A stretch of 64,000 bases of DNA from Sporosarcina sp. Marseille-Q4063 (GCF_018309085.1 NZ_CP070502.1:2971001-3035000), one strand, 5' to 3'. Shown: positions 1 to 8,069, counted from the stretch's first letter. Program-made: numbers and translations. Notes: generated from the sequence alone by a model not told the origin.

Positions 1-1
1 A

Positions 2-73
2 GATGCATTCCGTCTTGTTGGCCGTATTGAAGAAGTTATCGAAAAAGCGAAAGCTATGGGTGTCGAAGTCTAA
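2..73 (+). CDS. atpD: ATP synthase F1 beta subunit, C-terminal end (partial)
   Basis: Only the last 23 codons are inside the window, ending with the TAA at 71-73. The visible tail (AFRLVGRIEEVIEKAKAMGV) is the usual C-terminal helix of the catalytic F1 beta subunit. Its position 21 nt upstream of atpC matches the standard atp operon order. The gene runs off the left edge, so no catalytic motifs can be checked here. Confidence 0.9.
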   Translation, partial: DAFRLVGRIEEVIEKAKAMGVEV

Positions 74-94
74 GAAGGGACCAGGAGGGAAAAA

Positions 95-499
95 ATGAAA
101 ACAGTAAAAATTCATATCGTTACTCCCGACGGCCCTGTTGTAGATACTGAAGCGGACATGATTATCGCGATGACGGAAACGGGCGAATTGGGAATACTTC
201 CAGGCCACATCGCAACGGTCGCACCGCTTCAAATCGGCGGGCTTCGTATTAAAAAAGGTAATGAAACAAAAGTTGTTGCCGTTCACGGCGGATTCATTGA
301 AATTCGTCCTGAAATCGTTACAGTTCTTGCTCAAAGCGCTGAAACAGCTGAAAACATCGATCTTGCGCGCGCTAAGAATGCTGCAAAGCGGGCTGAAATT
401 GCGCTTCAAGCTAAAGAAGATGAAGCAAGCTTTTTGAATGCGGAACTCGAACTAAAACGTGCAATTAATAGAATTAACGCTTCAGAAAACAGGTATTAA
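95..499 (+). CDS. atpC: ATP synthase F1 epsilon subunit
   Basis: A 134-residue protein, the normal length for bacterial epsilon, which forms the central stalk with gamma and couples rotation to catalysis on the cytoplasmic side of the membrane. The N-terminal half (about residues 1-85) is the beta-sandwich domain with the typical GELGILPGHIATVAPL segment. The C-terminal part (about 90-134) is the Ala/Glu/Lys-rich helical pair. AGGAGG at 83-88 sits 6 nt before ATG 95. It is the last gene of the atp operon and is cotranscribed with atpD, which ends 21 nt upstream. Confidence 0.97.
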   Translation: MKTVKIHIVTPDGPVVDTEADMIIAMTETGELGILPGHIATVAPLQIGGLRIKKGNETKVVAVHGGFIEIRPEIVTVLAQSAETAENIDLARAKNAAKRAEIALQAKEDEASFLNAELELKRAINRINASENRY

Positions 500-579
500 T
501 TAGCGTCAAGATGATAAAAATTGGGCAGAGGAGGTTGTTTCTTCTGTCCTTTTCTTTGATAATGGAAGGAGTCAAGATT

Positions 580-816
580 ATGGATGGCATGTTCGGTTTC
601 CAACCATTACTTGCAATCGTTTCCCATATATTTTTTATCGGTGTTTCTTTTTATGCACTTCAATCAATCATGCCGGAAAAAATCATTCGAAAAAACAAAG
701 TGTTTCAAGCGCAAATTTTATTTATTTTTTTAAGTATAATGATTGGATCTTCCGTATCAAATTTCTTTCTTGAGATATCCTATTGGTCAGGAAGAATTCC
801 TACAATGTTTCGATAA
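580..816 (+). CDS. ywzB: DUF1146 membrane protein (YwzB-like)
   Basis: A 78-residue protein with two hydrophobic segments (about residues 8-27 and 45-65). It lies between atpC and murA, as ywzB does in B. subtilis. The open frame extends up to 511, but ATG 580 has a good ribosome site (GGAAGGA, 564-570) and gives the family length, so I choose it. The function of the family is unknown; location is the cytoplasmic membrane. B. subtilis has ywmB after this gene; no equivalent is visible here. Confidence 0.8.
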   Translation: MDGMFGFQPLLAIVSHIFFIGVSFYALQSIMPEKIIRKNKVFQAQILFIFLSIMIGSSVSNFFLEISYWSGRIPTMFR

Positions 817-1184
817 CATTCGACTATTTCGCAAATGAATTTGGCATACTATTCTAAGTCGGTACCTGTTATCGCCGCGTGTATGTTGGTTTTAAACACT
901 GTACATGGGGCGATGGCATGTAAAGCCGTCAATGTTTAAAAAGAATATCGTGGGGAATTTAACGAACAGTAACCTGCGCGGAAGGTATAAAATAGCAATG
1001 ACACAAAAATTCAAATAAGTACATACGATAGATTACACCAAGATAGTCATTTCGTTACTTGTAAATAAATGTCGAACACTGTAAACTAATGTGAGTTTTT
1101 GTTATTACTATACAACATTTTAAGTAAAATATAAGCGTAAGTTAATTTTTAAATAAGCACAATTTAAAGTCGGAGGGACTAATT
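817..1184 (+). other. Intergenic region ywzB-murA with a nested inverted repeat
   Basis: This 368-nt stretch has no credible gene. It contains a nested inverted repeat at 891-940: outer arms TTTAAACA/TGTTTAAA (891-898 and 933-940) and inner arms TACATG/CATGTA (902-907 and 917-922) around a G-rich loop. There is no T tract after it, so it is not an ordinary terminator. The AT-rich 1085-1135 part probably contains the murA promoter, but I cannot assign -35 and -10 boxes convincingly. Confidence 0.5.
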
Positions 1185-2489
1185 ATGGATAAGATTATTA
1201 TAAACGGGGGACGCGTTCTAAAAGGAACTGTCCGCGTTGAAGGCGCGAAAAATGCTGTTTTGCCTGTATTGGCAGCTGCACTTCTCGCATCAGAAGGCGT
1301 TAACGTCATTCGGGATGTACCAAATCTGTCGGATGTCGGCACAATCAGTGCAGTTTTAAAAAGCTTGAACGCAGAAGTAGAAGCGGTGCCAGAAAGAAAC
1401 GAAGTCATCATTGATTCATCGGGGACGTTGTCAAGCGAGGCCCAATTTGAATATGTACGTAAAATGAGAGCTTCAATCCTTGTCATGGGCCCAATTCTTG
1501 CACGAAACGGTTTTGCTCGTGTCGCATTGCCAGGCGGTTGTGCAATTGGATCACGTCCAATTGACCAACATTTAAAAGGCTTCGAAGCAATGGGTGCAGA
1601 AATTTCATTTGGTCATGGCTATGTTGAAGCGAAAGCTGAAAATGGCCTTAAAGGTGCGAAAATTTATCTCGACTTCCCAAGCGTAGGCGCAACAGAAAAC
1701 ATCATGACTGCCGCTGCTCTTGCAAAAGGCACGACAGTTATTGAAAACGCAGCGAAAGAACCAGAAATTGTAAACTTGGCGAACTTTATTAACGAAATGG
1801 GCGGTAAAGTTGTCGGTGCAGGAACTGATATGATTCGTATCGAAGGCGTAACGAAATTATACGGCATCACACATCATATTATCCCGGATCGTATCGAAAC
1901 AGGTACTTTCATGGTAGCAGCTGCGATTACAGGCGGCGACGTTATCATTGAAAATGCCGTTCCAGAACACAACGCAGCACTTATTTCGAAAATGGGCGAG
2001 ATGGGCGTCAATATCATCGAATTGGATGAAGGCGTTCGCGTCCACGCGAAGTACCCGCTTAAATCAGTCAACTTAAAAACAATGCCGCACCCAGGTTTCC
2101 CGACAGATATGCAATCGCAAATGATGGCGTTAATGCTTACTGCAACAGGAACTGGTGTCATTACGGAAACTGTTTTTGAAAACCGCTTTATGCACGTCGA
2201 AGAATTCCGTCGCATGAACGCAACTGTAAAAATCGAAGGCAAATCAGTTATCTTAGAAGGCCCGTCAAAGCTACAGGGTGCTGAGGTAGCCGCAACCGAC
2301 CTAAGAGCAGCTGCAGCACTCATTCTTGCTGGATTAGCAGCAGAGGGCGTTACACGCGTCACAGAGTTGATTCACCTTGACCGCGGCTATGTAGACTTCC
2401 ATAAGAAGCTCGAAGCATTAGGCGCAGATATTGAGCGTGTCTCATCTGAAGAAGAAGTCGAAAGCAGAACGAAGCAAGAACTCGTATAA
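1185..2489 (+). CDS. murA: UDP-N-acetylglucosamine 1-carboxyvinyltransferase
   Basis: A 434-residue cytoplasmic enzyme that transfers enolpyruvate from phosphoenolpyruvate to UDP-GlcNAc, the first committed step of peptidoglycan precursor synthesis. The substrate-binding K22-N23 pair (EGAKNAVLP) and the active-site loop with Cys119 ([11 protein letters not shown]) are present. This cysteine is the residue alkylated by fosfomycin in the family. CGGAGGGA at 1171-1178 precedes ATG 1185. Position after ywzB and before spoIID corresponds to B. subtilis murAA. A hairpin terminator follows at 2515-2557, so it is likely transcribed alone or from the upstream genes. Confidence 0.97.
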   Translation: MDKIIINGGRVLKGTVRVEGAKNAVLPVLAAALLASEGVNVIRDVPNLSDVGTISAVLKSLNAEVEAVPERNEVIIDSSGTLSSEAQFEYVRKMRASILVMGPILARNGFARVALPGGCAIGSRPIDQHLKGFEAMGAEISFGHGYVEAKAENGLKGAKIYLDFPSVGATENIMTAAALAKGTTVIENAAKEPEIVNLANFINEMGGKVVGAGTDMIRIEGVTKLYGITHHIIPDRIETGTFMVAAAITGGDVIIENAVPEHNAALISKMGEMGVNIIELDEGVRVHAKYPLKSVNLKTMPHPGFPTDMQSQMMALMLTATGTGVITETVFENRFMHVEEFRRMNATVKIEGKSVILEGPSKLQGAEVAATDLRAAAALILAGLAAEGVTRVTELIHLDRGYVDFHKKLEALGADIERVSSEEEVESRTKQELV

Positions 2490-2514
2490 CTAATTGTGAT
2501 ATTTGAAATAAGAA

Positions 2515-2557
2515 GGGTCATCGATGTTACTACTATCGGTGGCCCATTTTGTGTTTT
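2515..2557 (+). terminator. murA terminator
   Basis: GGGTCATCGAT (2515-2525) pairs with ATCGGTGGCCC (2535-2545) with two wobble positions, followed by ATTTTGTGTTTT. Confidence 0.65.
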
Positions 2558-2570
2558 ATATGTGGGATTG

Positions 2571-2846
2571 GTCGTTTGATTGGCTGGTTTAGTCGTATGC
2601 GGATTGACTATGGTCGTTTCGCCGGCTACTTTGGTCGTTTGAATGCGCTGTGAAATTTGTACATATCGATAAGTGTTGCTGCCGTAATGCGTTCCGGCTT
2701 CAACAAATAAAAGCACTTCGGTTTGCTTTTTTGGAGACTTTTGGTCGTTTGGCAGAGTGCTTTAGTCGTTTGGGAATCGACTATGGTCGTTTGGATAGCC
2801 GCTTGCCAGTCAACATTGGTCGTTTCCACACGCGCTATAGTCGTTT
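2571..2846 (-). repeat. 21-nt repeat array 1 (nine units, minus orientation)
   Basis: Read on the minus strand, the core AAACGACYAWAG recurs. On the plus strand GTCGTTT (GTCGTAT in one unit) starts at 2571, 2592, 2613, 2634, then after a hairpin element at 2744, 2765, 2786, 2819 and 2840. All intervals inside the two halves are 21 nt except one of 33. The nine positions between cores are variable. This is the only array in the window in minus orientation; it lies between the murA terminator and spoIID. Confidence 0.85.
2648..2740 (-). repeat. Hairpin element copy 1
   Basis: On the minus strand this is the conserved sequence of about 90 nt running from TCTCCAAAAAAG through AAGTGC, ATTTGTT, GAAGCCGG and CACTT to TGTACAAATTTC. 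This copy has one extra T (CTTTTATTTG) compared with the others and AACGCAT instead of AACAAAT, so the inner hairpin is partly degraded here. It splits array 1. Confidence 0.8.
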
Positions 2847-2881
2847 CACCATTTATTCCAGTCAAACCGCTTCTGGGACAT

Positions 2882-2909
2882 GCATATTAAGGGGTGAATT
2901 TCATATAAT
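2882..2909 (+). promoter_or_regulatory. Sigma-E-type promoter of spoIID
   Basis: GCATATT (2882-2888), a 13-nt spacer and CATATAAT (2902-2909) match the B. subtilis sigma-E consensus (KCATATT / CATACAAT) at almost every position. The expected transcription start, about 7 nt after the -10 box, falls on or next to the only usable ATG (2915), so the mRNA would have virtually no leader. Confidence 0.7.
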
Positions 2910-2914
2910 CGACT

Positions 2915-3871
2915 ATGACAAAAATATGGGCTAGTTCATTATTATTACTCATTGTAATGTTTTTTATTCCAGTAATTTTTCTAAGAGGACCGAGCGCTGG
3001 GCCAGAGAAGGAGGAGAAAAAAATAGAACAATCTTGTCCGATCGACATTAAGGTTGTCGGTGTGGACGAGCCATTAGCGCTTGAGGAATACGTAAAAGGA
3101 GTCGTCGCAGGGGAGATGCCGATCGATTTTCATGCAGAAGCATTGAAAGCGCAATCGATCGCAGCAAGGACGTACGCACTCAGAACGACTAATTTCGGTG
3201 AAAATCCAATTGCCCGTGATGTCTCCGCTCAAGTATACAAATCGAAAGAAGAGCGGAAAAAACAGTGGGGGAAGAAATTTAAAGAAAATGAAAAGAAACT
3301 TTCGTCAGCAGTCGAAGCGACGACTGGCGATGTATTACTTTATAACGACGAGTTGATTTCGGCGATGTTTTTCTCGACATCGAATGGGCAGACAGAAACT
3401 GCCGAAAACTATAGCGGTAGTGAAATTCCTTATTTGCAAAGTGTCGACAGTCCGGGCGATGAGAAAGTTGCGCCGACATATGAAGTGAAAACGGAATTAC
3501 CGTTAACTAAATGGAACGAGGCATTCGGGATTGAATGGAATGCCGATATGTTCAAATCTCTTCAACTCACTCGAAATCCAACAGGGCGCGTTCAAAAAGT
3601 AGCCACAGCCGGATTCGAATCGAATGGACGCGAAATACGAGAAATACTCGGACTCAGGTCAACGGATTTCGATATTGCATTCGACGTGACGAACGAGATT
3701 GTCATCATAAAAACGCTAGGGTTTGGGCACGGCGTCGGCATGAGCCAGTACGGTGCAGAGGCATTTGCGCAGGATGGATGGACGGCAGATAAAATCGTCC
3801 AACACTATTATACTGGTACAGTAATAAAAAATTTGATTAACCTTGAGAATGTATGTTTAAAAGCACCTTAA
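2915..3871 (+). CDS. spoIID: Stage II sporulation protein D, lytic transglycosylase
   Basis: A 318-residue protein with an N-terminal signal anchor (about residues 5-23) and a SpoIID domain. In B. subtilis SpoIID is the peptidoglycan-cleaving enzyme of the DMP engulfment complex in the mother-cell membrane. The segment LEEYVKGVVAGEMP contains the conserved catalytic glutamate (E67), and the C-terminal GFGHGVGMSQYGA motif is present. In-frame stops upstream leave ATG 2915 as the first possible start. AAGGGGTGA at 2889-2897 is 17 nt away and lies inside the predicted promoter, so translation may be leaderless. It precedes spoIIQ, as in other spore formers. Confidence 0.93.
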   Translation: MTKIWASSLLLLIVMFFIPVIFLRGPSAGPEKEEKKIEQSCPIDIKVVGVDEPLALEEYVKGVVAGEMPIDFHAEALKAQSIAARTYALRTTNFGENPIARDVSAQVYKSKEERKKQWGKKFKENEKKLSSAVEATTGDVLLYNDELISAMFFSTSNGQTETAENYSGSEIPYLQSVDSPGDEKVAPTYEVKTELPLTKWNEAFGIEWNADMFKSLQLTRNPTGRVQKVATAGFESNGREIREILGLRSTDFDIAFDVTNEIVIIKTLGFGHGVGMSQYGAEAFAQDGWTADKIVQHYYTGTVIKNLINLENVCLKAP

Positions 3872-3884
3872 CTTGCAAACAATA
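3855..3884 (+). promoter_or_regulatory. Possible sigma-F promoter of spoIIQ
   Basis: GTTTA (3855-3859), a 15-nt spacer and GCAAACAATA (3875-3884) each differ at one position from the sigma-F consensus (GTATA / GGNRANAMTR). It overlaps the spoIID 3' end. Forespore sigma-F control is known for spoIIQ in B. subtilis. The match is only fair. Confidence 0.35.
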
Positions 3885-3901
3885 GCAGTGAGGTGATGAT
3901 T

Positions 3902-4552
3902 ATGCGAGAAGAAAAAACGAAATCTCCTTCTCAAAAGAATAAACGCAAGCAAACAAAGAGTTGGTTTTGGCCAGCAATCTATTCGGGTATCGCAATCGTA
4001 TTTGTAGGAATGATCTGGGGTTACACTGCACTAATAAAAGATGCCCCGGATAAGACAGCAAAGAGTCCCGATAGTGAAGTAGTCGTGGATGTCAACGCAT
4101 CAAAGGAATCTTTCAAATATCCTTTTTCTGAAGAACTCCTTAATGATGTAGCCATTCTACAAGATTACTATGACATGGAAGCCGACGAATCCATGCGCGA
4201 AAATGCACTACTTGTCTTTAATCAGTCATACGTAACGAATTCCGGCGTTTCTATTTCGATAGACGGAAAACCGTTCGAAGTGCTCGCGTCAATGAGTGGT
4301 GTCGTCGAAGAAGTTACTACAGATGTCTTCAGCGGGGATGAGGTTGTGATCAAACACGCGGATGGCATGAAGACCGTGTATAGTTCACTTACAGGGATTC
4401 TAGTGAAACAAGGCGATGAAGTAGCTCAAGGAGATCCACTCGCAACGACAACGCAAAACGAATGGAATCCAGCAGCTGGCGTGCACCTGCTTTTTGAAGT
4501 GCATGTCGACGGTGAACCGGTTAATCCCGGAAAGCATCTAGCATTTGAATAG
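3902..4552 (+). CDS. spoIIQ: Stage II sporulation protein Q, degenerate LytM/M23 domain
   Basis: A 216-residue forespore membrane protein with a basic N-terminus, one membrane segment (about residues 20-42) and a C-terminal LytM (M23) fold. In B. subtilis SpoIIQ binds SpoIIIAH to form the channel between forespore and mother cell. The zinc site is degenerate: NSGVSI stands where active enzymes have HxGxD, and the final motif is HLLFEV rather than HLHFEV. The protein is therefore a binding, not a cutting, domain. AGGTGAT (3891-3897) favours ATG 3902 over the overlapping GTG 3893 and ATG 3896. A terminator follows directly. Confidence 0.9.
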   Translation: MREEKTKSPSQKNKRKQTKSWFWPAIYSGIAIVFVGMIWGYTALIKDAPDKTAKSPDSEVVVDVNASKESFKYPFSEELLNDVAILQDYYDMEADESMRENALLVFNQSYVTNSGVSISIDGKPFEVLASMSGVVEEVTTDVFSGDEVVIKHADGMKTVYSSLTGILVKQGDEVAQGDPLATTTQNEWNPAAGVHLLFEVHVDGEPVNPGKHLAFE

Positions 4553-4573
4553 TAGATGTTTGTTCAGAAAAAG

Positions 4574-4596
4574 CCACTCTTCGGGGTGGTTTTTTA
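4574..4596 (+). terminator. spoIIQ terminator
   Basis: CCACTC-TTCG-GGGTGG stem with a UUCG-type tetraloop (4574-4589) followed by TTTTTT. Confidence 0.85.
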
Positions 4597-4667
4597 ATTT
4601 TCAAAATTTATTTTCGGAAAAGTGCTTAAAAACAGCCATAAACCAAGCCTTCTCGCACTAAACGCGA

Positions 4668-4696
4668 GCATAACGCCTTAATCTGTCGCATACAGT
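4668..4696 (+). promoter_or_regulatory. Sigma-E promoter of spoIIID
   Basis: GCATAAC (4668-4674), a 14-nt spacer and CATACAGT (4689-4696) closely match the sigma-E consensus. Transcription would start near 4703, leaving a normal leader before the ribosome site at about 4722. Confidence 0.75.
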
Positions 4697-4733
4697 AAGA
4701 CAAGATTCGGAGTCGATAGGAAAGGAAGAGGGC

Positions 4734-5003
4734 GTGCACGAGCAAATACGGAGGCGATGCGTGCGCCTCGGGGAGTTATTGCTGGAGACTGAGGTTACCG
4801 TGCGAGGACTAGCGAAAGTGACGGGGTATTCGAAAAGCACTGTTCACAAGGATTTGACAGAGCGATTGCCAAATATCGATGTAGGCTTGGCAGAAGAAGT
4901 TGCAAAAATACTTGCTTATCATAAATCCGTCAGACATTTAAGAGGCGGTGAGGCAACCAGGCTTAAGTGGATGAATGAAGCGAAAAAGATTGAAGAAGAA
5001 TAA
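4734..5003 (+). CDS. spoIIID: Sporulation transcription regulator SpoIIID
   Basis: An 89-residue mother-cell DNA-binding protein. The helix-turn-helix around residues 22-45 includes the characteristic GYSKSTVHKDLTERLP segment, and the basic C-terminal part has HKSVRHLRGGEAT. In B. subtilis SpoIIID activates and represses many sigma-E genes. It starts at GTG 4734 behind AAGGAAGAGG (4721-4730). A near-consensus sigma-E promoter lies 38 nt upstream and an intrinsic terminator at 5011-5047, so it is a single-gene unit. Confidence 0.95.
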   Translation: MHEQIRRRCVRLGELLLETEVTVRGLAKVTGYSKSTVHKDLTERLPNIDVGLAEEVAKILAYHKSVRHLRGGEATRLKWMNEAKKIEEE

Positions 5004-5010
5004 GTGAAAG

Positions 5011-5047
5011 AGCGGAGCCAGATCCGGACTGAGGCGCCGCTTTTTTA
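5011..5047 (+). terminator. spoIIID terminator
   Basis: AGCGGAGCC (5011-5019) pairs with GGCGCCGCT (5033-5041, one mismatch), followed by a T tract. Confidence 0.85.
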
Positions 5048-5178
5048 AATTAAAAAAGAGATTTCAATATAATTGGAAATTGGTCCTTAAGTATGTTCAT
5101 TTTCCCCTTACTATGGTAAAATTACGAATTAAGAGCGTGCAAAATGCCACGAAACAGTTGGAAGGGGAAGCGGGAATA

Positions 5179-6174
5179 ATGTTTGCAAAAGATATTGGGA
5201 TTGACCTTGGTACGGCGAACGTCTTAATTCACCTCAAGGGAAAAGGGATTGTCTTAAACGAACCGTCAGTTGTCGCATTAGATAAAAGAAATAATAAAGT
5301 GCTGGCTGTCGGTGAAGAAGCATGGAAAATGGTCGGAAGAACACCAGCAAATATCACGGTTACTCGTCCTTTAAAAGACGGCGTAATCGCAGATTTCGAC
5401 GTGACAGAAGCAATGCTTAGTCATTTCCTCGATAGACTTAACGTGAAAGGCTTTTTCACAAAACCTAGAATACTTGTCTGTTGCCCGACGAATATTACAA
5501 GCGTTGAACAAAAAGCGATTCGCGAAGCAGCCGAAAAGTCCGGCGGCAAGAAAATATTTTTAGAAGAAGAACCAAAAGTTTCCGCGATCGGCGCCGGAAT
5601 GGATATTTTTCAACCAAGTGGTAATATGGTGATTGATATCGGCGGCGGAACATCCGACGTTGCTGTTTTATCGATGGGTGATATCGTAACATCCGAATCT
5701 ATTAACATCGCTGGAGACACATTAGACAACGACATAATCCAATACATCAAAAACCAATATAAATTGCTCATTGGACTGCGCACCGCTGAAGACATTAAAT
5801 TTAACGTCGGTACGGTTTTCCAAGGATCTCGGAATGAGACGATGGACATCCGTGGCCGCGATATGGTTTCTGGACTTCCACGCACCGTTACAATTGATTC
5901 AGAAGAAATTAGACTTGCATTGAGAGAATCTATGTCTATCATTGTCCAGGCTGCACGTAATGTTCTGGAGAAAACGCCACCTGAGCTTTCTGCCGACATT
6001 ATTGACCGCGGTGTGTTCTTAACCGGCGGGGGCGCGCTAATTCACGGGATCGACCAATTATTAGCGGAAGAATTAAAAGTGCCCGTGTTTGTTGCAGATA
6101 ATCCGCTCGACTGCGTTGCGAGAGGGACAGGCATTCTACTAGAAAACATTCAAAAAAGTTCACGTAAATTTTAA
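5179..6174 (+). CDS. mbl: MreB-like actin homologue Mbl
   Basis: A 332-residue actin-family ATPase that assembles membrane-bound filaments and guides lateral wall synthesis. The N-terminal phosphate motif IGIDLGTANVLI, the second phosphate loop VIDIGGGTSDVAV and the adenosine motif TGGGALI are all present. The open frame extends to 5080, but ATG 5179 gives the family N-terminus (MFAKDIGIDLG) and length, with GGAAGGGGAA upstream. The order spoIIID-mbl is as in B. subtilis. A small EpuA-like gene and fabZ follow closely and may be cotranscribed. Confidence 0.95.
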   Translation: MFAKDIGIDLGTANVLIHLKGKGIVLNEPSVVALDKRNNKVLAVGEEAWKMVGRTPANITVTRPLKDGVIADFDVTEAMLSHFLDRLNVKGFFTKPRILVCCPTNITSVEQKAIREAAEKSGGKKIFLEEEPKVSAIGAGMDIFQPSGNMVIDIGGGTSDVAVLSMGDIVTSESINIAGDTLDNDIIQYIKNQYKLLIGLRTAEDIKFNVGTVFQGSRNETMDIRGRDMVSGLPRTVTIDSEEIRLALRESMSIIVQAARNVLEKTPPELSADIIDRGVFLTGGGALIHGIDQLLAEELKVPVFVADNPLDCVARGTGILLENIQKSSRKF

Positions 6175-6231
6175 TTCTACATAAAATTCGAATTGAGTTT
6201 CATTCAATTTGTTTGTATAGGGGTACTGAAT

Positions 6232-6555
6232 ATGATGGATAAGTTAAAGTTTCGACGCTCACAAAGAGAAGTGGATTCAAAAACAGATGAAAAGCCAAGC
6301 GTTGAAACCAGTTCAAGAAAAGAACTAAGAAAGGCTAAACGCGGTGAAGCCACCGAACCTAAAAAAACGCTTTGGGTTCAGATCCGGATGATCCCGATTT
6401 GGCTTCGTCTTATTTTGATCATTTTACTAATAGCTATCGTTGCCGTAATTGGATTACGGTTCGGGTATAGCTATATTGGCGACGGAAATCCTGAGGATGT
6501 ACTCAAAAAAGAAACATGGACACATATCATTGATATCATCAAAGGAAAAGAATAA
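6232..6555 (+). CDS. EpuA-like small membrane protein (annotated family name: RNA polymerase subunit beta)
   Basis: A 107-residue protein: a charged, Lys/Arg/Glu-rich cytoplasmic N-terminus (residues 1-50), one membrane helix (about 58-80) and a short tail. The [19 protein letters not shown] core is typical of the EpuA family (PF11772), which databases confusingly label DNA-directed RNA polymerase subunit beta. No polymerase function is visible. Start ATG 6232 follows AGGGG (6219-6223); the upstream part of the frame lacks a ribosome site. fabZ starts 17 nt downstream, so the two are probably an operon. Confidence 0.7.
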   Translation: MMDKLKFRRSQREVDSKTDEKPSVETSSRKELRKAKRGEATEPKKTLWVQIRMIPIWLRLILIILLIAIVAVIGLRFGYSYIGDGNPEDVLKKETWTHIIDIIKGKE

Positions 6556-6572
6556 TTTTGCAGGAGGCTCAC

Positions 6573-7007
6573 ATGCTTACAGTACAACAAATTCAAGCCA
6601 TTTTACCACATCGTTACCCATTTTTAATGGTCGATAAGATTCTAGAAGTAGAAGAAGGCAAACGCGCCGTTGGAATAAAAAACGTCACGATAAACGAAGA
6701 TTTTTTCAACGGACATTTTCCAGGCTACCCAGTCATGCCAGGCGTTCTTATTGTAGAAGCGCTTGCGCAAGTGGGAGCAGTTGCTTTATTGAAGAAAGAA
6801 GAAAATAAAGGCCGCCTTGCATTTTTTGCGGGCATCGACAATTGCCGTTTCAAACGCCAAGTCGGACCTGGCGACACATTGACACTCGAAGTTGAAATTA
6901 CGCGACTCCGCGGTCAAATGGGCAAAGGAAAAGCAATCGCAAAAGTCGGCGATGAAATCGCTTGTGAAACCGAAATTTTATTTGCTCTCGGCCCAGTGGT
7001 CGAATAA
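6573..7007 (+). CDS. fabZ: 3-hydroxyacyl-ACP dehydratase FabZ
   Basis: A 144-residue hot-dog-fold enzyme that dehydrates beta-hydroxyacyl-ACP in type II fatty acid synthesis. The catalytic motif [14 protein letters not shown] with His48, and Glu62 in the central helix, are present. The N-terminal [11 protein letters not shown] is a family signature. CAGGAGG (6561-6567) selects ATG 6573 rather than the in-frame TTG at 6558. Neighbours mbl and the EpuA-like gene match the order around ywpB in B. subtilis relatives. Confidence 0.95.
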   Translation: MLTVQQIQAILPHRYPFLMVDKILEVEEGKRAVGIKNVTINEDFFNGHFPGYPVMPGVLIVEALAQVGAVALLKKEENKGRLAFFAGIDNCRFKRQVGPGDTLTLEVEITRLRGQMGKGKAIAKVGDEIACETEILFALGPVVE

Positions 7008-7137
7008 GTAGTATGTCTTAATGATTGAATAAAAATCAATATAAAAAATAATGGATAGTTCCCTCTATTTCGTACAACCTACAAAGACCATGCAGATTTG
7101 TGTGGTAAACGGCTTGTGGAAAGGAGGGAATCTTTTC

Positions 7138-7470
7138 ATGTTGAAAAAAACGATACCATTTTTTCTAATTTCGGCGCTCGTACTAGGCGGCTGTATGAAC
7201 GGTAATGACGATGATATAGTGCCTAATAATAACGAAACACCGATGCAGGATGATGTGCAGGATCGTGATAAAAACTGGACTCCTAATGCCAACGATAATA
7301 ATGAAGGCGGAACGGATCTAGATGGGAATGACAATGGTCAAAACGGTAATGGTGGAAACAACGGGTTCATCAATGGCGACAACGGCGATAATGGCGTCAA
7401 TAATGGAAACGGAGCACCGAACGACACAATTATCGATGATGAGCTTGACGAAAATGGAACCAACCGCTAA
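7138..7470 (+). CDS. Small Asn/Asp/Gly-rich lipoprotein
   Basis: A 110-residue protein with a lipoprotein signal peptide (MLKKTIPFFLISALVLGGC). The lipobox LGGC predicts acylation of Cys19 and anchoring to the outer face of the membrane. The mature part is almost entirely Asn, Asp and Gly with no recognisable fold, and is probably disordered. AAAGGAGGGA (7121-7130) gives the start. A strong terminator follows. I do not recognise a family and assign no function. Confidence 0.75.
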   Translation: MLKKTIPFFLISALVLGGCMNGNDDDIVPNNNETPMQDDVQDRDKNWTPNANDNNEGGTDLDGNDNGQNGNGGNNGFINGDNGDNGVNNGNGAPNDTIIDDELDENGTNR

Positions 7471-7482
7471 CCGCAAGCCTTA

Positions 7483-7517
7483 AACACCGCCTCGAAATAA
7501 ACCGAGGCGGTGTTTTG
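7483..7517 (+). terminator. Terminator after the small lipoprotein gene
   Basis: A perfect 12-bp stem AACACCGCCTCG / CGAGGCGGTGTT (7483-7494, 7503-7514) followed by TT. Confidence 0.85.
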
Positions 7518-7532
7518 CCGTAAAAAAGCCCG

Positions 7533-7820
7533 AAACGACCAAAGAACGCCTTCAAACGACTAATGTGGGTCTCGAAACGACTAATGAGTTCTCTCAAACG
7601 ACTAAAGTTGCCGTCGAAACGACTAATGAGTTCTCTCAAACGACTAAAGTTGCCGTCGAAACGACCATAGCACGTCTCCAAACGACCAAAGTCTCTAAAA
7701 AAGAAAACCAAAGTGCTTTATTTGTTGAAGCCGGAACAAATTACGAGCGCAACACTTATCGACTTGTACAAATTTCAAAGCGTATTCAAACGATTAAAAT
7801 AGCCGGCGAAGCGACTAAAA
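7533..7820 (+). repeat. 21-nt repeat array 2 (ten units)
   Basis: AAACGAC cores start at 7533, 7554, 7575, 7596, 7617, 7638, 7659 and 7680, every interval exactly 21 nt. After hairpin element copy 2, degenerate units resume at 7788 and 7809. The 42-nt block 7575-7616 is repeated exactly at 7617-7658, showing recent expansion by two units. It lies 16 nt after a strong terminator. Confidence 0.9.
7687..7787 (+). repeat. Hairpin element copy 2
   Basis: Contains a perfect 7-bp hairpin ATTTGTT-GAAGCCGG-AACAAAT (7720-7741), outer arms AAGTG/CACTT (7711-7715, 7753-7757) and TTGTACAA near the end (7765-7772). The distance from the last 21-nt core before it to the first after it is 108 nt. Confidence 0.85.
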
Positions 7821-7877
7821 TCAAAAAAAATTTTGAGGTGGAGAATCCTTATTCAAGTACTCGATTTTATTCGATTC

Positions 7878-8004
7878 GTTGATCTGCGTTCCGGGCGGAC
7901 GCTTTCCTGCGGGCGAGCGCCGAGCCGCTTCGTCGCTCCGCTCCTGCAGGGTCTCGCCTGTCTCGCTGATTCCTCTGGAGTCGCCACCCTACACTCCAGT
8001 CAAC
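7878..8004. repeat. 127-bp GC-rich interspersed element with GTTGA/TCAAC ends
   Basis: The element starts GTTGATCTGCGTTCCGGG and ends ACACTCCAGTCAAC, giving short terminal inverted repeats (GTTGA/TCAAC). The interior is much more GC-rich than the surroundings and stem-forming. It resembles an interspersed repeat I associate with several Bacillaceae and Planococcaceae genomes; that is from memory, not a search. It sits between hairpin element copies 2 and 3. Confidence 0.7.
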
Positions 8005-8069
8005 TACTTTCATTATACAAAGGGTGTATAGTGGCAATTCTTGGATAAAGGGAACGTCAACGATTTATC

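Noticed and set aside
6232..6555. RNA polymerase beta subunit function for the EpuA-like gene
   Set aside because: The family label is historical; the sequence is a small single-pass membrane protein without any polymerase motif.
7533..7701. Possible CRISPR array from regularly spaced repeats
   Set aside because: The repeated core is only 12 nt and the spacers 9 nt, far too short for CRISPR; no cas genes are near and spacers are partly alike.
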